Below are positions 1-11,751 of a stretch of 64,000 bases of DNA, piece after piece (positions within the stretch are counted from its first letter, which is position 1; every line of letters begins with the position of its first letter). Source of the DNA: Malachius bipustulatus (taxonomy: Eukaryota > Arthropoda > Insecta > Coleoptera > Melyridae); the NCBI GenBank assembly GCA_910589415.1, contig OU342639.1, positions 15,632,268 to 15,696,267 of the forward strand. The letters run 5' to 3'. The position numbers and the translations under genes are program-made. The notes beneath the pieces are model-generated. The model made no database searches and was not told the origin of the DNA. It saw only the letters and a list, made by a program, of their open reading frames with translations.

Positions 1-142
1 AGTTTTGAAATAAATACCTAGTATTTTGGGATGGATTTATAGAAAAAAGAATATAATATTCAAATTAAATCAAGAAAACGTATAATCAAAAATATTTATT
101 GAACATAATAATACACATTAAACGAGTAGATGTGGCATTTCT

Positions 143-2091
143 TCAACAAATTCGCAGGTTGCTTCTGTTTTCTTCTTCCTGACTTGGTGGCTCTAACTGA
201 AGATTTTCATTAGCAAGAATGTTTTTATAAAAACCGAGTTCTTCCAGAGATCTCCAAGTAGTCCCAAAGTGTTTTGTCAGAAGTTTGTCAACATCTTTAA
301 GCTTCAGCGGGTTGACTTGTTGGAAACCACCTTTTATAATGGCAGGGTTGATCATGTGAAGACTTTTTCCCTTCCTTACGACACTTTTAAAGGTTTCTAA
401 GTCATTTTTGTAATACAATTCACCTCTTAGTAAAACATTTCCACTTTTACATTTCTTTAACAAAAACCTTTTTGTGTTCTTGAAAGGAAAATGCCATGTT
501 CCTGGGGGCTTAAATACGTCTGAGATGGTTTCTTTCCAATTAAATACTTTGCAATTTTGTCCCAAATGGATAACCGTCCCGTTTTTGGAAAACAACTCTA
601 TATAGGTTTCTGGCTGCGTTATAACCTCTAACTTTTTGATCCCCTTCTCAATATTACCGAAAACCCTATCAGCAGGAAGAAATGAATGGCCAACTACTGG
701 AAAAATCACTTCAATTTTTTGAATATGTTCTGGCGCTTTCTCCGAAAGCCATTTGCAGCACATTCCAATGAGTGTCGTATTCTTGTTCTGCCCACTACAG
801 CCATCTGCCATCAGTCTGACTACAGTTACAGTAGCATCAAACTCGATTTCATTTAGTCTGTCAAATACAGCGGAAGAAACTTCATTGGAACCTTTCCCAA
901 ATTCGTTCTCTGTCCAATAATAGGAAAAAACATTTTGCTTTGTAAGTTTAGATTTAGATGTCCCCTGAACAATAGTGAAGTTGTACAGATAAAGTTGCCT
1001 TGAGTAGTAAGCAGTTTGATCTGGGACCTTAAGGAGTATAAGATTCTTCTGGCAATCGAAAGATAATGTTATCAAGTCATCCCTGGCTTCTTGAAGCAAC
1101 TGAAAAAATGCATTTGCTCTTTGCTTATGAATTTTCTTCTCAATGATTAAGTTATTCTTCTGCTCTTCATCTATGCATCTCTTAATCTTCTCAGAGAGTT
1201 CTATACATGTGGAACATACGTCGGTACGAGGAGTAGTAAAGCTGAGGTTGTACTTCGTATTTGAAAATCATTCGAAAGTATGACGACTTAACTCTTTCTT
1301 CTGGAGAACACTGATCGTTATACATTTTCGACATTTTTTCTATAGAAAAATCCGAAGACAAATAATGTCTACGTGACGAAAAACGACAATAATGAGATTC
1401 GATGCTTTTAAACGAATTAATAAATCTTTGGACAGCGATTTGTTTCTCTTCGAACTTTGTTGTTTTTCTGTCACCTCCTCTTTTCTCTGAAGGTGCTTCA
1501 CCTGTTCTTAGGAACGATTTCATAACGTATGATGGACGATGTTTCGTAATTTGTAATACTTTCAAAAACGCCTGTTGGCATACCGGAACATGCTGCTTAG
1601 ACACATTTTTCCTAATAAAGCATTTTACAGAAGTTTCTTTTGCTGTGTGTTCGTGATTTGATGGACGACGACGTTTAGGTAGTTGAACAGTGCAAAATTT
1701 TAAAATAAATGCATCCTGGCTGATTTTATTTTTTACTGCATAAAATGCATCATAAAAACTTTCAATGTCTGCCATTGTTAAGGTACTACATTGGTATGAT
1801 TTAGTATTATGTCCACAAGAAGGATATTGCGGCAACTGATGTGAAGAATATCTGAAAAAAAAATCATGTGTCATAAGACATTTAACGCAGTTTAAAAAAA
1901 AATTAACAATGGTTTTAATTAAATTTAGATTTTACTGTATATCAAAAATAAACACCAAAGTAAACAAACAAAAAAAAAACATTTTAATCTAACATACCTT
2001 GTCTCTTTTCGTATGTTTTGCTTCCAAGTACAGGGCTTTCGAGCCTTTTACGAGCTTCCTTGTTCTTTACAGGTGTTGTAGCACTTTCCAT
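143..2091 (-). pseudogene. Dispersed insect gene of the DUF7869 type, frameshifted
   Basis: Two long minus-strand open stretches (1874-1191 and 1099-143) and an upstream exon form one gene. The exon at 2091-1998 starts with ATG, is Lys/Arg-rich and ends at a good donor (CAAG|GTATGT). An acceptor with a T-rich tract lies near 1852, so the first seven codons of the 1874 stretch are probably intron. The middle part has the basic, RGGD-containing region and an ESHYCR motif. After about 1250 the frame shifts by one base, and the shifted frame continues with a Cys-rich VCSTC segment into the C-terminal domain (AYYSRQL, DGCSGQNKN, PADRVFG). I recognise this pattern from many arthropod repeat-like proteins annotated DUF7869. 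Its biochemical role is unknown, and transposon origin is an inference from copy number in other genomes. The frameshift means this copy is probably dead. Confidence 0.6.
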
Positions 2092-2249
2092 TCTAATTTT
2101 TAAATTAAAAAACTAAACAATATCGTTAATAATCAAACCACCCAGCAGTTGCAAAGAAAACTAACTAAGAATAATAATCAACTTCTCACTATCTGAAACA
2201 GTAATCACATCCAGTACGTTTGGTCAAGTCACATGATCGTCGCGAGCCA

Positions 2250-2600
2250 TCTGATTGGCCAGAACGGATATTGCCGCCTATGATTCTAAGTGTGCAATGG
2301 AGATTGCCGGGTTTGATTCTCAGGTGATGTTTTAATGCAGTTTTGTAATGGGATAAAGCAGCTTTTGATACTCGCAAACCGAATATTTAGATAGAGCGCG
2401 AAAAACCGAAAAATATCATGTATCTAACTCGATTTCGTCAAAAAGTGGAGATTGCCACCTTTGATACTAGGGCTCTCAAATATGTAATTATACATATAGT
2501 ATTATAATACATATTCCGACTGAGCGACGGATGTTACCTATAATGCTGGAACTGTAATATGATCACCGACTGAGAGACGGATGTTACTTATAAAGTGAAA
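2250..2600. repeat. Short diverged direct repeats
   Basis: The motif CCGACTGAGNGACGGATGTTAC occurs near 2517 and 2564, about 47 bp apart. Upstream, the phrase ATTGCCNNNTWTGATWCT occurs three times between 2270 and 2470. There is no ORF. This tract lies downstream of the copia RNase H domain and could include part of its 3' end, but I could not define an LTR. Confidence 0.4.
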
Positions 2601-2609
2601 AAAAGTATG

Positions 2610-3161
2610 TTACCAACTAAGGGTTAAAATAAGTAAGTTTTTCTCAACTTGCTCACGTATGAAATGATATTTAATGTCGATATGCTTTGTTCTTTTGTGG
2701 TATGTCGGATTGGTGTCTATTCTTATGCAACTTTGGTTGTCTTCATATATGTTGACAGCATCTTTTAAAGACCAGTTTATACTTTTTAAAAGTGAGATGA
2801 GCCAAATGGCTTCCTTTGTACCTTCATAAAGTGCCATATATTCCGCCTCTGTTGAAGAAACGGCAACTGAAGTTTGTCTTTTTATATTCCAAGATATCGA
2901 ACAATGTTCAAATAATTGAACTAAATATCCAGTTGTACTTTTACGTGGTAGTTCGTCGTTGGCCCAATCAGAATCCACATATCCAACTATTATTTTTTCT
3001 GTATCATTTCTCACGTAAGTAAGTTTAAGAGTTAATGTTCCCTTTATATACCGAAGAACCCTCTTGAGACACTTCCACACTTCAGAATTGTTCTTAGTTT
3101 GTGTACCCTCTAAGGATATTGATGGCTGCGCATAGATCGGGCCGTGTGCATAACATGGCAT
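2610..3161 (-). pseudogene. copia RNase H domain and C-terminus
   Basis: The stretch encodes the copia RNase H fold: GYVDSDWANDE with its catalytic aspartate, then SSTEAEYMAL, EDNQSCI and the closing KRTKHIDIKYHFIRE signature. The first ~25 codons are out of frame: in the alternative frame the same DNA reads like the conserved MYVMLCTRPDL segment that normally joins RT to RNase H, so a frameshift lies near 3120. The C-terminus is near the usual end of copia Pol. It would act in cDNA synthesis inside virus-like particles if intact. Confidence 0.85.
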
Positions 3162-3180
3162 ACATTAAACACCCTATCAA

Positions 3181-3188
3181 GTTTTTAC
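3181..3188. repeat. 8-bp target-site duplication (left)
   Basis: GTTTTTAC flanks the left TIR and is repeated exactly at 4175-4182. Eight-base duplications are the hallmark of hAT-superfamily insertion. Confidence 0.9.
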
Positions 3189-4174
3189 TAGAGTCCCTCG
3201 ATATACAAGAGTCTGGTCATACGGTCTCCGGCAGCCATGTTTATCCTGTTTCACTGAAAAAATGCATTGATGAGATAGGCGCTTAGCACTAAAACAATTA
3301 AAATACGCGTTATTTTGCATATTATTTATACAGTGATTTTTTTGATGGTGACTATGGGAATGTTAAAGGATCTTGTAAAATCGTTTCCACATTATCTCTT
3401 GTTTTACCTCGAGTTTTACCTTGATTTACTGCGTATTCTTCAAAACAATGTTAAATGTAGTCAAGTTCAAAAGTGAGGTTTTTCATTTATTAACCAAGCA
3501 ACATTAACAATAAATATCCCTCAATACGAAAATGTAAATAGATATTTTATATAATATTATACGATATTAAAAAAAAGAGTTTTTATTAAGTAAATAAGTA
3601 CCTACCTAAGTTTTAAAGCTTGCAGTAATAAATTTCAATATAATTGGACTCAAGGACTAAAAATCTTAGAGGGTAATATACTGAAGGGTTATAAATATAG
3701 TTTTTAGAAGTGAAGCGGTCAGGCTTGTTCTTTATTAGACAGGTTCTATGTAATTCGAGCATCCCAATAATACTAAACCACAGTCTAAAATCCATTCAAC
3801 TTCGCATTTCATTATTTTATAAATGATTCAGTAAAATGTTCATTATTATTCTTTCTAACTTTTGATAAAATATATCTGGAAGTATTAGATTAAAGCGAGT
3901 TTCTTTAATTTTATATTGAATTTTAAAGGGTAATTTAATTTTTTTTTTCACTATTGCAACAATAACTAATTGCACAACGACCAGGCATTATTTATAACCT
4001 TATAGGTATATGCAATTCGATGAAAAAAATCAATTAGTAGTCATTTTCGAGATCGGCTGATGCTAATCTTATTGCACTCGCCGGAGCTAAAAGGATAAAA
4101 ATGGCCGCCGAGGCGGCTAACCAATCAGAAAGATGACCGCGTATGGCCAGACTCTTATATATCGAGGGACTCTA
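3189..4174. mobile_element. Non-autonomous hAT-type DNA transposon
   Basis: The 986-bp element has terminal inverted repeats of about 38 bp beginning TAGAGTCCCTCGATATA at both ends (right end reverse-complemented), differing at a few positions. TAGAG fits the hAT terminal pattern YARNG, and the flanks carry a perfect 8-bp duplication GTTTTTAC. No ORF longer than 60 codons and no transposase motif is present, so it needs a partner in trans. It sits inside the copia Pol region and is therefore younger than that copia copy. Confidence 0.9.
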
Positions 4175-4468
4175 GTTTTTACATGGCGCTTCATAAACTA
4201 TGTCTGAGTTTAATGCATTATAGTCCAATTTTACAGGCAAAGGGGTTAATGCACTTTTACAGTCAGTCATATTGAATCTCGCTAACACTGATTTTAAGTA
4301 GGACGATTGATCTATATTGATTGTTCTATTTGTACGTTCAATTTTTATACCTAGAAATAATTTTATTTCCTTTAGATCTACCATGTCAAATTGTTGTTTG
4401 AGATAGGCTTTGAAATTATTCAGTATGCCCATGTTTCCTACAATGATGACTAAATCATCAACGTACAA
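4172..4468 (-). pseudogene. copia reverse transcriptase fragment (thumb side)
   Basis: The stretch begins with the copia catalytic YVDD motif (MYVDDLVII) and continues through FDMVDLKEIKLFLGI and SSYLKSVLARFNM, typical of the region after the RT active site. The N-terminal half of RT is not in frame upstream. The coding sense stops where the hAT-type element enters. Confidence 0.85.
4175..4182. repeat. 8-bp target-site duplication (right)
   Basis: Exact copy of GTTTTTAC at 3181-3188. Confidence 0.9.
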
Positions 4469-5088
4469 TATTACATAAATATTATTGTTTATGTTGCCAT
4501 GTCAAACTTTTCAAACCAGCACCGGGCTGACTGTTTTGTGAATTGAGCAATTTCATCGATCCATATTTTATAACCATTTTATTCATAACCGACAAGGATC
4601 CCTTTCAGAGACTTTGAATCAAATTTGTCCTGTCTTAATTTTTTATGTATGTAAACACTAAACAGTCGACCCAAATACTTTAAGGTGGTTAACTGAGGTT
4701 TTTATTATGCCACAGTTCATACGGAGTTTTTTCCGTTTTTATCGCTTTTGTATAGGTAAGCGATTTAGTGTGTAAACAGCTGTTAAGACAGCTTCACCCC
4801 AGAACGATTTAGGTAAGTGGGCTGAGTGAAACATAGCAAAAACTCTAAATACCTCTGATTTATAAGTAATCAAATATACCACTGTATGGGTGTATTCATC
4901 AATGAATGATACAAAATAATTTTTATTATCAATTGTTGGTGGATTTCCGCAGACATCGGAATGAACTATAAATAAAGGTCGCTTTATGTGATCCTTTTGT
5001 TTTGCTTTGGCAAATGGTTTGAATGCAACCCTCGCATAATTTATTTATGGGGTCTATCTTTTCAATATACTCCGGATCATCAATAAGT

Positions 5089-5487
5089 TTACAAGTTTTT
5101 AATTTCAGAAATGTTTCCTTGCTTATATGTATGTCCAAGACGCTGATGCCACAGAAAATCATTTGTATCATTCACTTGACTATAATGAATGGAGTTTTTG
5201 TTTATTTTAAAAATTACACCAATTAACTCAGAAAAGGGCTTACTTGATGCAATGGTTTTGGAACCATTTTTTATTGTTACGTCACCTCTTTGGTCGAAGA
5301 TGATGGTCATTCCCTTTTCCTGCAGTCGCCTTACCGACAGGAGATTGTAGGGCACATCCTTGGAGTACAGAACGTTCTCCAGTCGTCCATGTATTCCTTG
5401 ATCTGTTACCACTTGAATTGTACCTCTTCTTGTTGCTTGAATCGATGATCCAACTTTTGCAACTGATATTTGCAAAGGTCTTGCCAA
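5089..5487 (-). pseudogene. copia protease/GAG-pre-integrase region
   Basis: LQEKGMTIIF, NVLYSKDVPYNLLSVRRL and the pre-integrase motif FLWHQRLGH identify the spacer between the aspartic protease and integrase of copia Pol. The protease active site itself should lie just upstream, around 5490-5560, where the frame is broken. Confidence 0.8.
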
Positions 5488-5530
5488 TTATTCATAGTTC
5501 ATAAACAGATCAGGATTGTTAATCATATGC

Positions 5531-5761
5531 TCAATTGCGTCCGAGTCTAGGAAAAAATAAGCTTCTTTCTGAAGAGAAGGTGGCATTAGCATAGTCTCCC
5601 AACATAAATATGAATCCATCCTTTTCTTCGGTTGGGTTTGACTGATGACTTGTTAGTGTTTGGATAATTCTCGGTCGGGGATTGGTATTTTCAATCATTC
5701 GTTTGAAATGATAACAGTTTTGCTTGAAATGATTTGTTCTTCCACAAAAATCGCATTTCAT
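5531..5761 (-). pseudogene. copia gag zinc knuckle and start of protease
   Basis: The sequence has one CCHC-like knuckle, CDFCGRTNHFKQNC, used by Gag to bind RNA. Basic residues precede it in another frame (5880-5765), as in copia gag. The 3' part (about 5560-5531) should enter the protease, but the frame shifts. Confidence 0.75.
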
Positions 5762-5894
5762 ATTTGAGGTTTTGAACTTCAGTTTTCGCTGAGCTTTTCT
5801 TTTCGGAAGTTAGGAATTTTTCGTCTTCCATTTTGTACCTTTGAATGCTTTCGAAAGTGATTTGCCCTTGGAGTTATTGTTGGCCTTGTACATC

Positions 5895-6180
5895 TGCAAT
5901 ATTTTTACGCTTGACGATAGGTTAGCGTAATTAGAGTAATGACTTTTTGCTTTGAGGTGTTAATTTTTGATGACTTCATTCCAGCGTCGGGATGAATCTT
6001 TAACATGTATCTTTGTATAAATTCTAAAATGCATGATGCTTCTTCGATGTATTTTAGATTTGAAACAAAATACAGTCCCATTGTGTGTTCCATAACTTCA
6101 GCAAAATTTGTGGCCGTAAAAACATCCCGTTTTTCAAAAAATACTTTATAAACTGTTCCTCCTGAAATATAAATGGTTAC
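5895..6180 (-). pseudogene. Unidentified coding-like segment upstream of copia
   Basis: On the minus strand from about 6170 the frame is open through residues ATNFAEV, EEASCILEFIQRYMLKIHPD and ends at 5905. It does not look like copia gag. The pattern reads as a real protein fragment, but I cannot place it in a family with confidence. Confidence 0.3.
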
Positions 6181-6535
6181 CTGTTGAAATTTTGTAATTT
6201 GGAGTATACCTCTAGGTACATATTAGTAAACAAGAAGATTCTATACATATTACTATACCATTATACATACATAGGTATACCAGTAGTGTGCCCAAAATAA
6301 GAATAAATAGCATTGCGGATATCAGAAACGGTGGTAATACTGGGTAGGTTAAATTGGCAATAGCTGCTCAATTTAGTGGTAAATTATATTCCGTTGTGAA
6401 AACCAAAAAAAAATGCACAAAAAAAATCTCAAGGTTGTATTGTATTGTATTGTATTTTTGAGGGTGATTAAGTTACTGCGACCTAAAAGATCTATTGTAT
6501 CCCCTCTACTGTGCTTCGCCTGGTGTGGAATCCCT

Positions 6536-7144
6536 TTAGTGAAGCACCCTCTCCAAGTCCGTTTCCTTGAGAAACTTCAGGATTTTGAGAGGATCAAGGT
6601 CGGGTAAGTTCCCTGCCTCTAGCTGGTGATGGCCCAGAACATTACTTCTTTTGAGTTCTATCGCATCGCAGTTGAGCAGCAGGTGACGTGGTGTCTCGTC
6701 TCCTTTCCCGCAGAATCTGCAGACGCCATTTTTTCTATGCCTAGCTTCCTCAGGTGTTCCTTGAGCTTGCAATGTCTCGTTAGGAATCCCGTCAGTGTTC
6801 TGTTAATTCTCTCGGTTAAAATTCCCGAGAAATTCTTGGATTGTCTCAACCCCGAGAGGTTCCTCCAATGAGTTTCTCTCAGTTTTCTTCTTCCTTTTGG
6901 AATTCTGATTGAAGAAAGTATCTTCGAAGCCACAGAATGGTTCTGGTCCTATGAAGGGTGTCGATGCTCCTTTTCTTGCCAATGAGTGGACATTCTTCTT
7001 GCGCTCCAGGTGGTCTCGAGCACAAGGATTGTTTAGATTGCCGACTGTCTTGACGGGTGACAAGCCCCGCTCGGTCAGCAGTCTGTTTTGCGGTGATGTC
7101 CCGCGATTTCTTGGTCTTTTATTTCTTACCATGGTTGATCCCAC
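6536..7144 (-). pseudogene. LINE (RNase-H-bearing clade) Pol C-terminus
   Basis: On the minus strand the end of an RNase H domain (VHSLARKGAS near 6980) is followed by LTGFLTRHC and a zinc-binding C-terminus with CRFCGKGDETPRHLLLNC. This is the usual tail of R1/I/Jockey-group non-LTR retrotransposon Pol proteins. The pieces lie in different frames (7144-6803, 6933-6658, 6772-6536), showing at least two frameshifts. Only the last ~200 codons remain. Confidence 0.75.
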
Positions 7145-7640
7145 GAGTAGCTAGGGAAGGGTGTTCCACCTATGCAGAGCCCCGCATGCAAAGGTGAGGG
7201 GATTGATACAGTGGGGTGCCCCCTGGTGCCCCAAGGTTGAATCCAGTAGGGCTGGTCTTCTATCCAGTCACGCATCCCATCAGCCTGGACCCCCGCCTTA
7301 GGATTTAGGTTTTTTAGTGAGGTTGTCTCCTCTTGGTTCCGGCGATTAAGCCGAGACCCCCGCATCTCTCTGTGCGCGGAACGTGACCACGACAACAGAT
7401 GATACGGTATATCAGATAGTCCACAGTCGGACATCTCTGGCGCCGTTTCCCCTAGTGCAGACCTTTAGTCACGACACGACAACCAGGTTAGGGGAGGTGG
7501 TCCGCGGCAGGGTTTTGAGCTACCAGTCTAGAATTTTAACTCCGACGAGCTTTATCACCACTGCTAACCTTACTCACTTACGCTCATTGTAAGGCCTTCC
7601 CCCTATCCGCCACCTGGGGACGCGCCCGATGGGTACTCAA
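7145..7640. other. Untranslated tract of a LINE-like repeat
   Basis: This stretch is more GC-rich than its surroundings and contains the block GTAAGGCCTTCCCCC/CGCCACCTGGGGACGCGCC. It has no convincing ORF. It adjoins the LINE tail on its 5' side (minus strand) and is probably part of a rearranged non-LTR element. Confidence 0.3.
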
Positions 7641-8728
7641 CCGCACGGGAATCTCAAGGTTACGTTTTTATTTTTTTATTTTATTTTTTCGATGTGCGAT
7701 GTTAATATTTTTTATTTATACTTAATTATTATTTTTTTTACTTTATACTTATACTCAACATTATACTTAATATTTGTTTTGTCAAATTGGAAATGTTATC
7801 TAAATACAGGATGTATGGACCATCATATAAAAAATAAAGTTAATGGTGATTTATTCGAAACTTAACATTGAACTGAGACTTTCTAAAAAAAATAAAAACG
7901 CAATCGAAGATTTTATTTTTTCGAATAGGTTTCTCTTAAGACCTTGGAAGTAGGTAATCCAAATTTAACGGCATTTTTCAACAGAATAAAATTGATCACT
8001 AAATTAGGTAATATTTGTTGGTTTACCCGACCCCACGTAACTCATAACGGGTTCCGCTCTACGCATTAGGTACATAATTATCTTTGGAATGTTTTTGAAA
8101 AATTATTTTCAAAGAGACTTACCTGTTTCTAAAATACAAGGTGCAAGAATGGAAATATGCGATTCTGCATCATTGCCAGTTCCAATGGTCTGTAACAAAA
8201 GGTCAATCTTATAAAACTAACCTCATAAGTAACAGGTTCAAAAATTCTTATAGGTACAGGGTTAAATAAAAAATTCGAATATTTGGAGAAGATATAGCTA
8301 TAGTACCTTATATACGGACTAAAATAATAAGTAAAAAAAATGTTATCTCCGAAATCGTCAATTTGACTCATGGATGTTTGCCTACATTGAGATTTTTTTG
8401 ACTTAATTGGGTCCATATTCGATCTTTTCGTCAACACCTGTATATAGATATAATAATATTTTTGATGCTAAACTCACCTGGCTTTGTAAGAACATCTTTT
8501 TCAAAGTACACCGATAAAATGTACATGGGTTGTAGAACTTTATCAGAGCAGTCGATAACCTTAACACTGTTGTGTACAGGGTGATTCATTATAATGTCGC
8601 CCCCCTTTAACTTTGTTATTTCATGTGTCTCAAAAAAATTCAAAGTAGGGTTATGTAGGTGCTAAAAAAGACTTTTTTATACGTATAACAAAAATTTGAA
8701 AATAGATACAGGGAAAACAAAAAAAAAA
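7641..8728. other. A/T-rich intergenic tract
   Basis: No recognisable gene. Short motifs resembling mariner-type ends are present (CAGGGTGATTCATTATAATG near 8577; the complement of ACAGGTGTTGACGAAAAG near 8425), so it may hold old miniature elements, but no matching partner ends were found. Confidence 0.3.
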
Positions 8729-9251
8729 TTTTTTTCAATGGAACACCCTATATATGAATTTATTTTTCGATTCCTCGTAAAATTCTAAGCATAATTTATA
8801 AAACATACCGTATACCTAAATTCAATAGTTTCTGAAATATTCGCATTTGAAACTATTTATAAAACCGTGTGCATGACGACTACCATATTGAAAACCTCGA
8901 TCATCTTTAAAGATTTGATACGGATTGAAATTAATAATTTAAATGAAAATAACCCAGCATTCATAACAGATTCATTGGAGAAAATGCGAACAACCCTTAT
9001 AAACCCTTTTAAACCCTTATAGACCCTTATAAAATGTGTTGAAAAAAATGGAGGCCCAGTAGAGCATTTTATTGTTAGATTTCTTGATTTGCAACAGTTG
9101 TTGCTTAAAAAAATATTTGATGATGTTTCAAATGCGAATATTTCAGAAGCCATTGAATTTAGGTATACGGTATGTTATATAAGTTATGCTTAGAATTTTA
9201 CGAGGAATCGAAAAATAAATTCATATATAGGGTGATCCATTGAAAAAAATT
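8729..9251. mobile_element. Inverted-repeat miniature element with a mariner-type transposase remnant
   Basis: Arms of about 125 bp (8729-8853 and 9125-9251) are near-perfect inverted repeats starting AATTTTTTTCAATGGAWCACC. Between them the plus strand keeps broken coding traces: IENLDHL, then in another frame LIRIEINNLNENNPAFI, then KCVEKNGGPVEHF. This matches the C-terminal end of the insect mariner-type transposase family also seen at 18665-19727 (NDGGHFEHL). It is an internally deleted derivative whose long TIRs enclose the last part of the transposase gene. No clear target duplication. Confidence 0.65.
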
Positions 9252-9764
9252 AAGTTTGTGCTGTTGATAAAATCTCTCTGTAATTTATAGGTTTTGTCCA
9301 GCATGATTGTATACTCTTCGTCATAAGTGGGGTCTTCTATGGAAAGGGACGTTTCTTTATTTCTGTAGAGTCTTCAGCTAATTCTTCTGATGGTTCTTAA
9401 CATCTTAAGAAAGTGAAAAGTAATTAAAGCTGATTTTTTTGGGTGTTATTGTTCCTGGAATTGTTTTGCTGGATTCATTTGTATTAGTGAAGAGCCGCTG
9501 AGGTCAAGTTTGGTTATTAATTGGTTTTAGGGAATTCCTAGTTTTGATATCAGACCTGAAAACAGGCAACTTGCCTCTGCAGGTATTTACTTTTACTATG
9601 TAGACGCTTTTCTGGTTAAATAAATAAAAACAATATATAAAACAATAATTTTACTTCTTGATAAATTACGAAGTTAAATTAATACTGAACGAAACTAAGG
9701 TAATTCCATTTACATTCAATTTTTTTTTTTTATTATTATTATGTAATTATATATGTTTATTATA

Positions 9765-10644
9765 CAGGGTGTCCCAGCTTATTCGAAGCGGTCTCTGTAG
9801 GCCAAACGATGGACTTTTTCAAAAAACTTTTTGAAAATTCAAGTACAGGATCACAATGGCCATAATTTAAAATTATTTTGGAGTATACAGAGTGTCCCAT
9901 ATGACAGTGGCATATCAAAGTTATGTTTTTTTAAATGGAATGCTCCTATGTTATTGCATTTTTAGATTGTCTGAGAAGAGGAAATAAGGTTGACTTTTAC
10001 AGTTGGTGTTTAAATTCAGAAGTTTTTGAGTTATAAACAAGTGAAAATCGTAATTTTTCAAGTTCAAAGCCCTGTACAACGAAAACGGCTGAAGATAGAG
10101 AAAAACGGCTTACGTGTCCCTATTTTACTTTTTCATGTACTATCCTATCATGTAGATGAAATGTTTATACAGGGTGATAAAAAATTTGAAAAATTCTGAG
10201 ATTTCTCCACACGTCGCCAAATAAAAAAATCAAAGAAAGTAAAAATTTTTCTATACCATAGGATAGTAGATAAAAAGTTAAAATAGGGCCATGTAAGCCG
10301 TTTTTCTCTATCTTGAACCGTTTTCATTGTACAGGGCCTTGAACTTGAAAAATGACGATTTTCACTTGTTTATAACTCAAAAACTTCTGAATTTAAACAC
10401 CAACTGTAAAAGCCAATCCTATTTTCTCTTCTCATACAATCTAAAAATGCAATAACATAGGAGCATTCCATTTAAAAAAACATAACTTTGAAATACTACT
10501 GATGTCATATGGGACACTCTGTATACTCCAAAATAATTTTAAATTATGGCCATTGTGATCCTGTACTTGAATTTGCAAAAAATTTTTGTAAAAAATCAAT
10601 CGTTTGGCCTACAGACACCGCTTCGAATAAGCTGGGACACCCTG
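9765..10644. mobile_element. 880-bp fold-back (palindromic) transposon
   Basis: The element begins CAGGGTGTCCCAGCTTATTC and ends with its reverse complement. The two halves match as inverted repeats over about 400 bp each, meeting near 10,200, with only scattered differences. TA dinucleotides flank both ends (9763-9764, 10645-10646), fitting a Tc1/mariner TA duplication. No ORF supports a transposase. A related fragment occurs at 62,300-62,450, so the family is dispersed. Confidence 0.8.
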
Positions 10645-10771
10645 TATAATTATATATGTGATATTTTTGGAGACAAGCTAAAGGTAATTTTGGATAATGT
10701 TTCAAGGACCGGGAGCTGATTTGTTTATTCATTTGTTTATTTATTTGTTTTCATTTTGAGTTGGCAACTAT

Positions 10772-11749
10772 TGTCGTGTAATGTACATTTCGTACGTACC
10801 GGCTAGATGCCGGTAACATAGCCGGTAAAACAGAGACAACGGCGGGCGTGCGCAGTTCGTGAGTGACAGTGGTTGTTAGTGCATCGACCAACTCGAGTCG
10901 TAACCTCGACGGTCAAGTTGCAATGAGGTGCGTTTCAGCATCATACCTGCGTTTTCACTTTCTTTTCTCTCCTGGAACTCGCAAAAGTAAGGTCGGTTCC
11001 GCAACACCTGATGTTCCTGAAATGGCGTCGTGAACTTTCACGTTAATTATTGTTAATTATTATAAACATCGCCCACGTTTTTGGCTTGGTAAGTCTCGTA
11101 AAATGATGTTATTAATTGTGCTAGAATTATACCGATCATATTTATTTTTCTTAATACCGTAGGCTAATTTTAATTATTGCTTCCGATCGAGTTTCGCTCG
11201 CAGGTAAAATTTCGTCAATCATATTTTTGATTCTAACCTATCTTGAGGACGGGACATCATTTTATGTACCCTCGGCAAGCAGACTCGATCGGAGCATTTA
11301 TTATTGCAAGAGTGTTTCTGATACACATGAAAATTGCAGCTTTTTCCTGCGGATTGCATTTTTACCTGGAGGCACATTATTCCCGGAGGCACCTGCCTTT
11401 TCCGTGCCAGGCCGATTGTCCGGAGCCAAGCAAGAAGACCCAGGCCACTTCCAGCTAGACCTCTGAAGAGCCAGACGAAGCTAAGTGCCTTTTAACCATC
11501 CTACCAATTCATTCGACTAGCACCGCACGCTCTTGTTATTCTTTTTACTATCTGTTAACCGTGCTCAAGTTAATAGTATTCATAATAATTGTGATATTTT
11601 ATATTTTAATAAAGAGAACCTGTTATTCTGCTGACCCGCTTGTTATTGTTGACCCTCTTAGACTAGCGACTCAACCTACGACCCTTGTTTCTCTTGTCTC
11701 ATGCTCTCAGCGACTATTTTTCCCCTCTAGGGTTAAATAGTTCGTTTCA
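10772..11749 (+). repeat. 5' LTR of the gypsy-type element
   Basis: The proposed LTR starts TGTCGTG and ends ...TTTCA two bases before a primer-binding site, so both termini obey the TG...CA rule. It contains AATAAAG near 11,609 as a possible polyadenylation signal. The 3' LTR is absent because the element is truncated, so the left border rests only on the TG rule and could be tens of bases off. Confidence 0.55.
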
Positions 11750-11751
11750 AG

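Larger units (their letters stand above)
2610..5840 (-). mobile_element. Ty1/copia retrotransposon, decayed and interrupted
   Basis: Read on the minus strand, copia domains appear in the order gag zinc knuckle (5761-5531), protease/pre-integrase (5487-5089), degraded integrase (about 5090-4500), RT (4468-4172) and RNase H (3161-2610). RT and RNase H are separated by a 986-bp hAT-type insertion. Frameshifts and stops lie between every piece, so no polyprotein can be made. LTRs were not found, and the 5' end is lost above about 5.8 kb. Confidence 0.85.

Noticed and set aside
1402..1656. Plus-strand ORF of 84 codons
   Set aside because: Antisense to the DUF7869-type coding region.
11227..11466. 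ORFs of 71-79 codons in the gypsy LTR region
   Set aside because: They lie inside the LTR, overlap each other in two frames and match no protein pattern.
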